In this document: positions 6,930-15,082 of the stretch, piece after piece
Layout: each line of letters starts with the position of its first letter
Position numbering within the stretch: position 1 is the stretch's first letter
NCBI GenBank assembly: GCA_910577845.1
Contig: CAJTNA010000025.1
Location: 1 to 16,173 of the forward strand
Direction of reading: 5' to 3'
Source of the DNA: an uncultured Christensenella sp.
GTDB taxonomy: Bacteria > Bacillota > Clostridia > Christensenellales > UBA3700
DNA length: 16,173 nt
The notes under the pieces: model-generated
The model's input: the letters and a program-made list of their open reading frames with translations, nothing else
Told to the model about the DNA's origin: nothing
Database searches by the model: none
Translations under genes and position numbers: made by a program

Positions 6930-8945
6930 TTAATTATTGTTAGTTGCAGTTCTGTCACGACCATCCCTTAACTCTCTATAGAATTTCTCCCAATCTGTTA
7001 AGCCTGTTTGTCTATCTTGTCCCAACTTTAAGGTTGGTGTAACATCTCCATCACTTACTCCATAATAACCCCAAACGTCTAGCTCTTTCATAATTGCATT
7101 TGCAAGTTGTGGAATAGGGAATCTTGTAAACTCACCATTACTACCCTCTTTAACATTACCAAATTGTAAATCTTTATATCCTTTTACGGTTGAGCCATTT
7201 TGTGGCAAACCATTACCAGTTCTAATTTTAATAATTGCAAAGTGGATATATAAATTTCCAGATTCGTCTTTACCTTTTAAGGCATCATAACTCTTCTTTG
7301 GAATTTCACTTGCCGCAATTGGGTTCGCTATGTTTGCAAAGTCCTCTGTTTCTGGCAAGAATGCCAAACCATTTTGGTCTTTCCAGTTAAAGATATCTAG
7401 GAATGTACCTGGCATAATCTCCAAAGTGTTCCAAGTTGCCTCTGCATTACCAGCTGTAATTTGGTCATCAAAACAATAGAACAAAATACCACCAGTAAGT
7501 GAGTTAGCTATAACATTATTTGATGACTTAATATAACTAGCTTTATTTTTATATGTACCAATTGACAAAGCTGTATCGGCAGCATCTCTTATTATACAAC
7601 CTTCCATTTCCATATTTGCAGCAGTTACGTGTAAAACTTTACCGCTCTTTTCAAATACGCAATGTTCTAATCTTACCTCAATCTTTTCATCCTCTGAACC
7701 AGAAATACTAACTAGGTCACCATATCTACTGAATAACAATACACCACGTGTTTTTTCTTGCTCTTCAGTTAAGCCAGCCATATTACCTCTTTTAGCTGGA
7801 GCTTCATCACCATCTGCAGTTGTTTGAACCTCCTCAGATTCACTACCAAATGGTGCACCTTCTTTACTCATATTATTACCAGTAACGTGAACGTCTTGGA
7901 ATATAAGTTGCTCACCATTCTCTTTAGATTGAAGACTTATACCAGTTTCGCCCCATACTTTACCATTGCCTTGTACATATGGAAGACCATATTTTTTACT
8001 GCTGGCTTTAGACCTTGTACGAACAATTTCACACACATTGATAATTTTACCATTGCCGTAAATATCATTCTTAATCTCTATAGGTCCGTGGTCAGCCCTT
8101 TTCTCACCAAATAATTCTGGACTTTCCACATCGTTTTGCATACATATTATTTGACCTTCTTTAGAAATCTTTCGCAAATCTTGCCAAGTGCTTACATTTG
8201 CAGCACCTTCTATAACATTACAAGTTATAGTTTTTTGTGTTGTTGTAGTTGCTCCAGTTTCTTCATTAGTCACAGTTTCATCTAATGTTAGAGTGAATGG
8301 CTCAGTTCCAACTATAGTCAACTTACCCTCTGAAGTAGCTTTACTTGCCCCCTCAGTTATTTTAAAGTTACTACCATTTGGGAATGTTGTTTTTAAATCA
8401 ACATTGCCATTAGTACCAAAATAATAAGCACGCTCCGTCATATCAACAATAAGCTTAGAACTATCCATTGCTTGTGATGGCGGTGTTGCACCTAAAAACA
8501 TTGATAGGAAATATGCCACAACAGATATCAACGCAACACAAACACAAGCCAAAGCACCATACTCAATTAATTTGCCTTGCTTGCTCATTTTTTTCTTTTT
8601 CTTTTTTTGTTTACGTTTTGTGCCATTGATAACATTATCCATTACAGCAAACTCAGCTTGAATTTGCTCTGTTTCCTCTTGCAAATCAACCTCGTCCTCA
8701 ACATCCATATCAATGTCAGAATAATCAGAAGTAGAGGCTACCGCCAAATCTTTTGATTTAGTATCTGTTGCGTTTGCACTATCCGCCACACTAGCTACTA
8801 CTTCTTTGTTTTTCGTATCAGCTTTTTCAGCTTTTTCTTTTGAAGACTTAGAATCCGCTTTGCTGTTTACATCAGCTTTCTCTGCTTTTGTGTCAGTAGC
8901 ACTAGCAGTTTCTTCAAACTCCTTTTTAATCTTGTCCTCTTTCAT
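6930..8945 (-). CDS. Poly-Lys-anchored single-pass membrane protein with beta-helix-like ectodomain (paralogue A)
   Basis: 671 aa, not a named family that I recognise. Order: a charged low-complexity tail (1-109) rich in Lys, Ala, Asp and Glu, acidic at 76-99; a basic tract (110-125) with six Lys in a row; one membrane helix (about 127-150); and a large outside part. The outside part begins with an Ig-like beta region (about 160-250) and continues as repeated short strands resembling a right-handed parallel beta-helix (about 250-520), including NDIYGNGK at 293-300 and NVIANSLTGG at 477-486. The C-terminal block contains SEIPKKSYD (546-554), YIHFAIIK (566-573) and DVWGYY (623-628). Positive charge before the helix predicts the N-terminus inside. 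The gene has its own promoter (8984-9012), AGGTAAATT before the ATG, and a terminator. It is a tandem paralogue of the 9221-11203 gene. An envelope or polysaccharide-binding role is only a guess, and no catalytic residues are evident. Confidence 0.85.
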   Translation of the reverse strand: MKEDKIKKEFEETASATDTKAEKADVNSKADSKSSKEKAEKADTKNKEVVASVADSANATDTKSKDLAVASTSDYSDIDMDVEDEVDLQEETEQIQAEFAVMDNVINGTKRKQKKKKKKMSKQGKLIEYGALACVCVALISVVAYFLSMFLGATPPSQAMDSSKLIVDMTERAYYFGTNGNVDLKTTFPNGSNFKITEGASKATSEGKLTIVGTEPFTLTLDETVTNEETGATTTTQKTITCNVIEGAANVSTWQDLRKISKEGQIICMQNDVESPELFGEKRADHGPIEIKNDIYGNGKIINVCEIVRTRSKASSKKYGLPYVQGNGKVWGETGISLQSKENGEQLIFQDVHVTGNNMSKEGAPFGSESEEVQTTADGDEAPAKRGNMAGLTEEQEKTRGVLLFSRYGDLVSISGSEDEKIEVRLEHCVFEKSGKVLHVTAANMEMEGCIIRDAADTALSIGTYKNKASYIKSSNNVIANSLTGGILFYCFDDQITAGNAEATWNTLEIMPGTFLDIFNWKDQNGLAFLPETEDFANIANPIAASEIPKKSYDALKGKDESGNLYIHFAIIKIRTGNGLPQNGSTVKGYKDLQFGNVKEGSNGEFTRFPIPQLANAIMKELDVWGYYGVSDGDVTPTLKLGQDRQTGLTDWEKFYRELRDGRDRTATNNN

Positions 8946-8983
8946 AATTTACCTCACTTATCAGTGCATATCATTGCATATAT

Positions 8984-9012
8984 ATAATATCACAAAACGC
9001 TTGTTTTGTAAA
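8984..9012 (-). promoter_or_regulatory. Promoter of paralogue A with a palindrome over the spacer
   Basis: The minus strand shows TTTACA (9007-9012), an exact 17-nt spacer and TATTAT (8984-8989). An inverted repeat, ACAAAAC (8992-8998) and GTTTTGT (9003-9009) with a GCTT centre, covers the spacer and the edge of the -35. It could be an operator. The other paralogue's promoter does not carry this palindrome. Confidence 0.65.
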
Positions 9013-9077
9013 CACCTAAAATTATATATTTTATATAATTAGTAAGCGACTTTTTTCTTTTAATATCTTAAATCTTT

Positions 9078-9131
9078 AAAAAAGCACGATTTTTGATAGA
9101 TTTTTTTAAAATTTATCAAACTTTGCTTTTT
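9078..9131 (-). terminator. Nested AT-rich hairpin after paralogue B
   Basis: The outer arms are AAAAAAGC (9078-9085) and GCTTTTT (9125-9131). The inner arms are TTTGATA (9092-9098) and TATCAAA (9114-9120). On the minus strand the outer stem ends in GCTTTTTT. It lies 90 nt after the stop of the 9221-11203 gene and before the promoter of the next one. The stem is AT-rich, so strength is uncertain. Confidence 0.4.
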
Positions 9132-9220
9132 AAATTTTTTTTATAATTTTACCTAAAAATTTTCTAAAAATATTTTTCAAGAAAAGTTATCTCTAAAATC
9201 AAACAAGTCTAATTACTATT

Positions 9221-11203
9221 TTATGCTTTTATAGAAACTCTCCCCTCCTTCAATTCCTTATACAATCTTTGAACAGTTTGAGCATCAAGAGTATCCAAAG
9301 GTTTGACCGCTTGGTCGTCTTTTTCATAGTAACCCCATACATCAATATCTTTGATAATTGTAGATGCAAGTTTTGGCAATGGAAATCCGTTAGGATAATC
9401 TTTATCCCTCGCCGTTTGATAATTCAAATACTCATAATTTTTCACTATTGAACCATTTTTTGCCAAACCGCCACCAGTACGCAACTTAATAATTGCAAAG
9501 TGAATATACTTTTTGCCATCTATATCTGCTTTTAATCTATCATAAGACTTTTTAGGAATTTCACTTTTTGCAACTGGATTCGCTATTTCAGCACCGCTCT
9601 CTGTTTCTGGCATAAAGGCAAGACTATCTTGCAATTTCCAATTGTAAATATCTAAGAATGAATTTTTTTCTATAACTACTTCATTCCAGCTATCCTCTGC
9701 ATTATCTTTAGAAATATTGCCGTCATAACAATAAAATACAATACCACCAGTCAGTGAATTTGCAATAACATTATCCCTAGACCTTACAACACTCTTTTCA
9801 TTTGCATAAGTTGCAATAGAAAGTGCTGTATCTGACGCATTACGAATTATATTACCCTCAAAATCCATATCAGCATAACGCACGTGGATTAGTTTATGAC
9901 TATTTTCCAATACGCAATGTTTTAGCTTAAAGTTGGCTTTTTCATTGTTGCTAATACTACCCTCAACAGCAAGCAATGTACCATAACCACTAAACAACTT
10001 CAAACCTCTTTTTTGAATAATTACATCACTCACACCAGCAAGATTACCACCCTCTTCAGTACTCATATCATTGCCAATAATTTGCAAATCTTGCATTACA
10101 ATCGGCTCATCACTATCCTCTTTTGCGGATACATAGAATGCTGACCATCCGTGAACAGGTCCGTTACCTTGCAAATAAGGTTGTGTTAATTTTCCACCCG
10201 ATTTCTTATTCCTACAACAAACGATTTCAAACATATTAAGTTTGCAACCATTACCATAAATATCATTTTTTAGTGTTAAACCAGACATATCTTTCTCTTT
10301 TACACCTTCCATTTGTGGTGCAGATAAATACGCCGTTTGCATACATATAACTTTCTTATCTTTCAGTGCAGATACAAAAGTTTCCCAGTCCGAAACATTA
10401 ACAGCGTTTTCTTTTACTTCAACCTTTCTTTCAATAATTGTAGGTTTTTCATCAAGTATTTCAGTATATGACAAGGTAAACTCTTGAGTATTGTTAATTT
10501 TTAAGATGTTATCATCTGGCACATTTACGCCATTTTTCTTAAATTCACTCGCATTAGGGAACATTTTCTTTAAATCAATTTCCCCCACAGTTCCCACAAT
10601 GTGAGGCAAATCAGTCATATCTACTTTCAATTCGGCTCCGTCCATACCTTGCGTAGGTGCTGTTTGAGTAAAATTAATTGTGTAATATACTGCTACACAG
10701 CAAAATATAGCAATAAACACTGTTACATATGTTCTTACTACAATCTTTCTTACCTTAGTTTTTTTCCTTTTCTTTTTTTTCTGTTTTCTTTCTTTTCCGT
10801 CAATAACATTAGTCATTTCCTCAAATTCGTCTGCTGTAACAATTGGCAAATTAGATTGTTCATCGTCTTTATAAATTGTATTTAAATCATCAGCCTCTAG
10901 CTGTTTTTGTTCCTCACTTTCTTTTTTATCCACAACAATTTTATCACCAAAAACACCTGTAGATATTACACCCTCAGCTAATGCTTTGTCAGAATAATCG
11001 TCAATAGAGACCTTAGTTGCTGTGCTTTCGCAAGTCCCTTCACCACTTGTTAAAACAATATCAGTAGTACTATCCATACTACTCATTTCATTCTTTTCTT
11101 GTTTAACTTTATTAGCAGAACTTGATTTTTTCAAATCTTGTGCGATATCCCCCTCTTGCATATCACGCTCAATTTCATTTTGATTGTCAAATTGGTCTTT
11201 CAT
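9221..11203 (-). CDS. Poly-Lys-anchored single-pass membrane protein with beta-helix-like ectodomain (paralogue B)
   Basis: 660 aa with the same layout as its downstream neighbour: a long tail (1-136) of mostly charged and polar residues with acidic patches; a basic tract (137-153) made almost only of Lys, Arg and Gln; one membrane helix (about 154-176); an Ig-like region; then beta-helix-like strands. Shared blocks with paralogue A keep their order: APTQGMD after the helix, NDIYGNGC (313-320), PYLQGNGPVHG (342-352), NVIANSLTGG (478-487), SEIPKKSYD (547-555), YIHFAIIK (566-573) and DVWGYY (621-626). The tails differ much more than the outside parts. Cysteines near 287, 430 and 492 are shared, while C329/C330 are particular to this copy. 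GAGAGGG precedes the ATG. Its promoter lies in the region divergent from nagA. Function unknown; a duplicated envelope protein is the safest description. Confidence 0.85.
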   Translation of the reverse strand: MKDQFDNQNEIERDMQEGDIAQDLKKSSSANKVKQEKNEMSSMDSTTDIVLTSGEGTCESTATKVSIDDYSDKALAEGVISTGVFGDKIVVDKKESEEQKQLEADDLNTIYKDDEQSNLPIVTADEFEEMTNVIDGKERKQKKKKRKKTKVRKIVVRTYVTVFIAIFCCVAVYYTINFTQTAPTQGMDGAELKVDMTDLPHIVGTVGEIDLKKMFPNASEFKKNGVNVPDDNILKINNTQEFTLSYTEILDEKPTIIERKVEVKENAVNVSDWETFVSALKDKKVICMQTAYLSAPQMEGVKEKDMSGLTLKNDIYGNGCKLNMFEIVCCRNKKSGGKLTQPYLQGNGPVHGWSAFYVSAKEDSDEPIVMQDLQIIGNDMSTEEGGNLAGVSDVIIQKRGLKLFSGYGTLLAVEGSISNNEKANFKLKHCVLENSHKLIHVRYADMDFEGNIIRNASDTALSIATYANEKSVVRSRDNVIANSLTGGIVFYCYDGNISKDNAEDSWNEVVIEKNSFLDIYNWKLQDSLAFMPETESGAEIANPVAKSEIPKKSYDRLKADIDGKKYIHFAIIKLRTGGGLAKNGSIVKNYEYLNYQTARDKDYPNGFPLPKLASTIIKDIDVWGYYEKDDQAVKPLDTLDAQTVQRLYKELKEGRVSIKA

Positions 11204-11242
11204 AATTTCCCTCTCAAAATTTCAGAGTTAGTGCTTATATAA

Positions 11243-11270
11243 ATAATAGCATATTTTAATAAATTTGCAA
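11243..11270 (-). promoter_or_regulatory. Promoter of paralogue B
   Basis: The minus strand has TTGCAA (11265-11270; TTTGCA with a 17-nt spacer is equivalent) and TATTAT (11243-11248), with TGC directly before the -10 as in extended -10 promoters. It faces away from the nagA promoter. Confidence 0.55.
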
Positions 11271-11360
11271 ACTTTTTGTTTTAATTAGCAATTATTTTTC
11301 TACTTTAATTTCACTTTTACCAAAAAACTGCTAATTTTAACAAAATGCAAATTGTTTCTC

Positions 11361-11389
11361 TTGATTTTAGGTATCAAATAGGCTATAAT
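11361..11389 (+). promoter_or_regulatory. nagA promoter
   Basis: TTGATT (11361-11366), a 17-nt spacer and a consensus TATAAT (11384-11389) stand 64 nt before the nagA ATG, which is preceded by GGAG. An imperfect inverted repeat (11277-11290 with 11329-11342, 12 of 14 positions) lies just upstream and could bind a regulator. Confidence 0.75.
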
Positions 11390-11453
11390 TATTTTGTGAT
11401 AATTCTACAATTTAAACAAATTGGCTTTATCAAAAAATTAAAACGGAGTAATT

Positions 11454-12611
11454 ATGATATTATTTAAAAATGTTCGTCCAGTAATTAATGGTGAGATAAA
11501 AGAGCAATGCGACATTAGCGTTGAGAGTGGCAAAATTAACAAAATCGCAAAAAATATTACAGATAAAGCGGATACTTCTTATGACTTGAAAGGTGGCATA
11601 CTTGCAAGTGGTTACATTGATATTCATACCCACGGCGGTGGCGGTCACGATATGATGGAGGGCACTAAAGAAGCTTTAGATGCAATATCCGAATATCATT
11701 TAAATACTGGCACAACAACATATATTCCTACCACTTTAACGGCAGATATCCCTACCACTCTTGTAGCTATTGAGAATGTTAAAAATTACAATTCCCTTTA
11801 TGCAAGGACATATGGCACACACTTGGAGGGACCTTTTATTTCAATGAAAGCCCCAGGGGCTCACCCACCAGCTTACATTTTAGAACCTAATGCTGAAAAT
11901 ACAAAGTGGGTATGGGAAAATAAAGATATAATTACCAGAATTACAGTTGCTCCTGACCAAAAGTCTAGTGATTGGTTCACAAAAGAATGTACTAAAAACA
12001 ATATCCAAATTAGTTTGGGACACGATGCAAGCATTGATGACGAAATCAACGCACTAACGGATAATGGTGCAAGCAGTGTTACACATATGTATAACTGCAC
12101 TTCACGTTGTTCAAGACGTACTACACCGCACAAGCATTTAGGCTTGACCGAAGTTGGTTTGACAGACGACAGACTTTACAATGAGGTTATTGCGGATAAC
12201 AGACACGTTCCTAACCAATTATTCAAAATGATTTACAAATTGAAAACTGCAGATAAAATTTGTCTTGTATCCGATTCCCTTGCGATTGCGGGCAATAAAG
12301 GTGGTGAGTTTTATCTTGGCAGTGGCGTATCAAAACAACGCATTGTCATTGAGGAAGACGTTGCAATAATTAAAGAGTTAAACACTTATGCTGGTAGCGT
12401 AACACCTATTAGCAAAATGGTAATTAACTTACACAACAACTTAAATATTCCACTTGGTGAATGTGTAAAAATGGGTTCCCTTAACCCTGCAAAAGTTATG
12501 AATATGACTGACCGTGGCGACATACAAGTTGGTATGCTTGCAGATTTCAATTTGCTTGACAATAACGGCAATATTATTTCAACTTATCTTGGTGGAATTC
12601 AAGTAAAATAA
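11454..12611 (+). CDS. nagA: N-acetylglucosamine-6-phosphate deacetylase
   Basis: 385 aa, full length. It removes acetate from GlcNAc-6-P to give glucosamine-6-P in the cytoplasm, leading to glycolysis or to wall precursors. The amidohydrolase residues are present: HTH at 58-60 in DIHTHGGGG, E125 in THLEGPF, H190 in SLGHDAS, H211 in VTHMYN, and the catalytic D274 in LVSDS. KAPGAHPPAYI (132-142) is the usual loop after the metal glutamate. It stands alone with its own promoter, divergent from the large membrane protein genes. NagB and a GlcNAc transporter are not in the window. With nahK and galE nearby, it fits the use of host amino sugars. Confidence 0.96.
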   Translation: MILFKNVRPVINGEIKEQCDISVESGKINKIAKNITDKADTSYDLKGGILASGYIDIHTHGGGGHDMMEGTKEALDAISEYHLNTGTTTYIPTTLTADIPTTLVAIENVKNYNSLYARTYGTHLEGPFISMKAPGAHPPAYILEPNAENTKWVWENKDIITRITVAPDQKSSDWFTKECTKNNIQISLGHDASIDDEINALTDNGASSVTHMYNCTSRCSRRTTPHKHLGLTEVGLTDDRLYNEVIADNRHVPNQLFKMIYKLKTADKICLVSDSLAIAGNKGGEFYLGSGVSKQRIVIEEDVAIIKELNTYAGSVTPISKMVINLHNNLNIPLGECVKMGSLNPAKVMNMTDRGDIQVGMLADFNLLDNNGNIISTYLGGIQVK

Positions 12612-12619
12612 TCAAAAAA

Positions 12620-12639
12620 CTATCAAAAATCGATACTAA
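12620..12639 (+). repeat. Copy 1 of a 20-nt intergenic repeat
   Basis: CTATCAAAAATCGATACTAA starts 9 nt after the nagA stop. It matches 14802-14821 with one difference (A/G at position 14). A 13-nt inverted match, CGATTTTTGATAG, is at 9087-9099 inside the hairpin after paralogue B. All three copies are intergenic. Confidence 0.5.
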
Positions 12640-12870
12640 TTTGATTTTTAAATGAAAACTTTAACTTTTTCCTACTATAAATATATTCATTAAATAGCAA
12701 TTTTATAAACATAATTTTATGATATTTAATTGTAAAAATTTAGCATTGTAAGAAAAGATAAGATAACTCTAAAATACAAATAATAAAAAAGGCACTTTAA
12801 TTTAATGTGAATAATACTAGCATAAATTAAAAAAATATATCATATTAACAAAAAACATATATTACATTTA

Positions 12871-12898
12871 AAAAAGAGAGGTTTAACCCCTCTCTTTT
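12871..12898. terminator. Bidirectional terminator between nagA and the FAD gene
   Basis: AAAAGAGAGG (12872-12881) pairs perfectly with CCTCTCTTTT (12889-12898). On the plus strand the GC part of the stem runs into TTTTATTTAT, and on the minus strand into TTTTTTAAAT. It therefore suits both converging genes, although each stop codon is about 180-260 nt away. Confidence 0.8.
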
Positions 12899-13075
12899 AT
12901 TTATCTTTATTCATTATTGTTATGATTGGTAATAATCAAAAAGCAATATTTTAAAACACAAATATTATACAACGAACTAAATAACTAAACTTAATACTCC
13001 TAAAATAAAATCAATCTTTTGATAAAAATAATTCTATAAATAAGCTTTTACTTTTACAAATTATTTTAAATTAAA

Positions 13076-14470
13076 TTAATTATTTATGAGCAATTCTCTT
13101 GCCATTTTAACACCCATAACTGACGCCATCATTAACCCTCTAGTCCAACCAGAACTATCACCTAAGCAATGCAAGTTTTTAATATTTGTATTAAATTTAT
13201 TATCCATTTTAATTTTATTGCTGTAAAACTTAAGTTCAGGGGAATAAAGCAAAGTTTCTGGACTTGCAAACCCTGGCACAACCTCATCAACTGCCTTAAT
13301 AAAGTTGATTATATTTATCATTGGTCTATATGGCATTGCACTTGTAATATCACCAGCTACTGCATCTGGTAAGGTAGGTCTTACATTACTATTATCTAAT
13401 TCCTTTTGCCAAGTTCGCTTTCCATCCAAAATATCACCATACCTTTGCACAAGCACACTACCATTTGCAAGCATATTAGTAAGTTCCCCCACCTTTTGAG
13501 CATATGCTATAGGTTGATTGAATGGCTCAGTAAATTTAGCACTACACAATATAGATAAATTTGTATTGTTTGACTTTTTCTCTTTATAAGAATGTCCGTT
13601 CACAACAGCCAAATCGTTATCATAATTCTCTTGGCTTACAAAGCCCCCGGGGTTTTGGCAAAATGTCCTAACCTTGTTTTTAAATGGCTTAGGATAGCCA
13701 ATTAATTTTGACTCATAAAGCACATTGTTGACCTCTTCCATAATCTCGTTACGAACCTCAACACGCACTCCAATATCTACAACACCAGCCTCGTGTAAAA
13801 TATTATGTTCCTCACAAATGCTCTCAAGCCAGTCTGCACCACGTCTGCCCGTTGCAATGATAGTCTTTTTTGCACGATACTCTACATTGCTTTTATTTTG
13901 ACTTGCAATAACACCAAGACATTCGTCACCTTGCATAATTATATCCTCTACATTAGTATTAAATATAATATCCACACCATTATCAATCAAAAATTGTTCT
14001 ATCTTATAATAAATTTCTTGTGCCTTTTCTGTCCCCAAATGCCTAATAGGACAATCAACTAACTTTAACCCAGCTTGTATTGCCTTTTTACGTATTTCTT
14101 TCAACTTTTCTGGATTAGATACACCTTCAATCTTGCTGTCCGCACCAAACTCTAAATATAAGTTGTCCGCATAAGTAATCAAACTTTCCGCCTCTTGTAC
14201 TCCAATAAGTTCGGGCAAATCACCACCTACTTCAGGGCTTAATGAAAGCTTGCCGTCAGAAAATGCACCAGCACCACTAAAGCCAGTTGTTATATTGCAA
14301 TATGGCTTACAATTTACGCATTTTTGCGTTTTACTTTTAGGACAAACTCTTTTTTCAACAGATTTGCCCTTTTCCAAAATCAATATTTTATATTTTGCTT
14401 GTTTTTTAATCAGTTCCAAAGCTGTAAATATTCCCGCTGGTCCCGCACCAACAATTATTAAATCATACAT
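13076..14470 (-). CDS. FAD-dependent dehydrogenase (COG2509-like flavoprotein)
   Basis: 464 aa, a two-dinucleotide-fold flavoprotein. The FAD motif IIVGAGPAG is at residues 5-13. The family stretch TTGFSGAGAFSDGKLSLSP follows at about 61-79, with ATGRRG near 211-216 and the C-terminal FAD contact HCLGDSSGWTRGLMMAS. Between the first fold and this stretch lies a cysteine set, C43, C51, C54 and C58, which could bind iron-sulfur or zinc. The family is conserved in bacteria but its substrate is not settled, so only a redox role can be stated. The ATG is preceded by AGGGGG. It is a single-gene unit converging on nagA. No clear promoter was picked out in the AT-rich upstream region. Confidence 0.85.
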   Translation of the reverse strand: MYDLIIVGAGPAGIFTALELIKKQAKYKILILEKGKSVEKRVCPKSKTQKCVNCKPYCNITTGFSGAGAFSDGKLSLSPEVGGDLPELIGVQEAESLITYADNLYLEFGADSKIEGVSNPEKLKEIRKKAIQAGLKLVDCPIRHLGTEKAQEIYYKIEQFLIDNGVDIIFNTNVEDIIMQGDECLGVIASQNKSNVEYRAKKTIIATGRRGADWLESICEEHNILHEAGVVDIGVRVEVRNEIMEEVNNVLYESKLIGYPKPFKNKVRTFCQNPGGFVSQENYDNDLAVVNGHSYKEKKSNNTNLSILCSAKFTEPFNQPIAYAQKVGELTNMLANGSVLVQRYGDILDGKRTWQKELDNSNVRPTLPDAVAGDITSAMPYRPMINIINFIKAVDEVVPGFASPETLLYSPELKFYSNKIKMDNKFNTNIKNLHCLGDSSGWTRGLMMASVMGVKMARELLINN

Positions 14471-14801
14471 ATTACGCCCCCTACTATAGTGACTGCCATT
14501 TATTTAATATTAAAAATTATGTAACATTAACAGATATCTTCTATAATAATATTTTACCATAATTCCTACCACTTTACAATATGTAATTAAATTTTATTTG
14601 TGATTTTTTAATTTTATCATATTTTATTGCAAATGTCTTATTAATTATTTTGATTTTATTTAATATTTATTTATGCATATTTTAAAGATTCTCTCAAAGT
14701 GTTAAAGTAAATATTAATTTTAAAATCAACAAAGATAACTCTTAAAAACAACAAAATATTATCCAATTTCAACTATTTATACCAACAAAAGCATAAAATA
14801 T

Positions 14802-14821
14802 CTATCAAAAATCGGTACTAA
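14802..14821 (+). repeat. Copy 2 of a 20-nt intergenic repeat
   Basis: CTATCAAAAATCGGTACTAA differs from the copy at 12620-12639 at one position. It is not next to a clear hairpin here. Confidence 0.5.
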
Positions 14822-15024
14822 AATATAAATTCACATTTATTTTACAATTTTTTTATAAATTATGTCATTAATTTTAAGATAAATCAAATTAAATATAAGC
14901 TAACGTTTTTTAATATACAATTCAAATATGATACAATTTGAAATGATATTAATTACTGCAAAAAACTCTTTGGGCTAATAATCAAAGTCCCTCCAAACAA
15001 CTTTTTACGAGGCATATGACAATA

Positions 15025-15065
15025 AAAAACTATCTTGCAAGTTAGCTTTCTACAAGATAGTTTTT
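15025..15065 (-). terminator. Terminator after the permease fragment
   Basis: The arms AAAAACTATCTTG (15025-15037) and its complement (15053-15065) pair perfectly over 13 bp, with a 15-nt loop. The minus strand continues with a run of six T. It begins 18 nt after the stop of the permease fragment. Confidence 0.85.
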
Positions 15066-15082
15066 GTAAATTTTATATTGTT

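Larger units (their letters stand above)
12612..13075. other. Convergent intergenic region with terminator and a repeat copy
   Basis: The region lies between the ends of two converging genes. It holds one copy of a 20-nt repeat (12620-12639) right after nagA and the bidirectional hairpin at 12871-12898. The remainder is AT-rich with no coding frame or RNA gene seen. Confidence 0.6.
14471..15082. other. AT-rich intergenic region with repeat copy and terminator
   Basis: The region stands upstream of the FAD gene and downstream of the permease remnant. It contains the second copy of the 20-nt repeat (14802-14821) and the terminator at 15025-15065. No gene, tRNA or riboswitch-like structure was recognised. 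Confidence 0.6.

Noticed and set aside
14471..14600. Promoter of the FAD gene
   Set aside because: Several AT-rich boxes such as TTATTATAG can be found but none has a convincing -35 at proper spacing.
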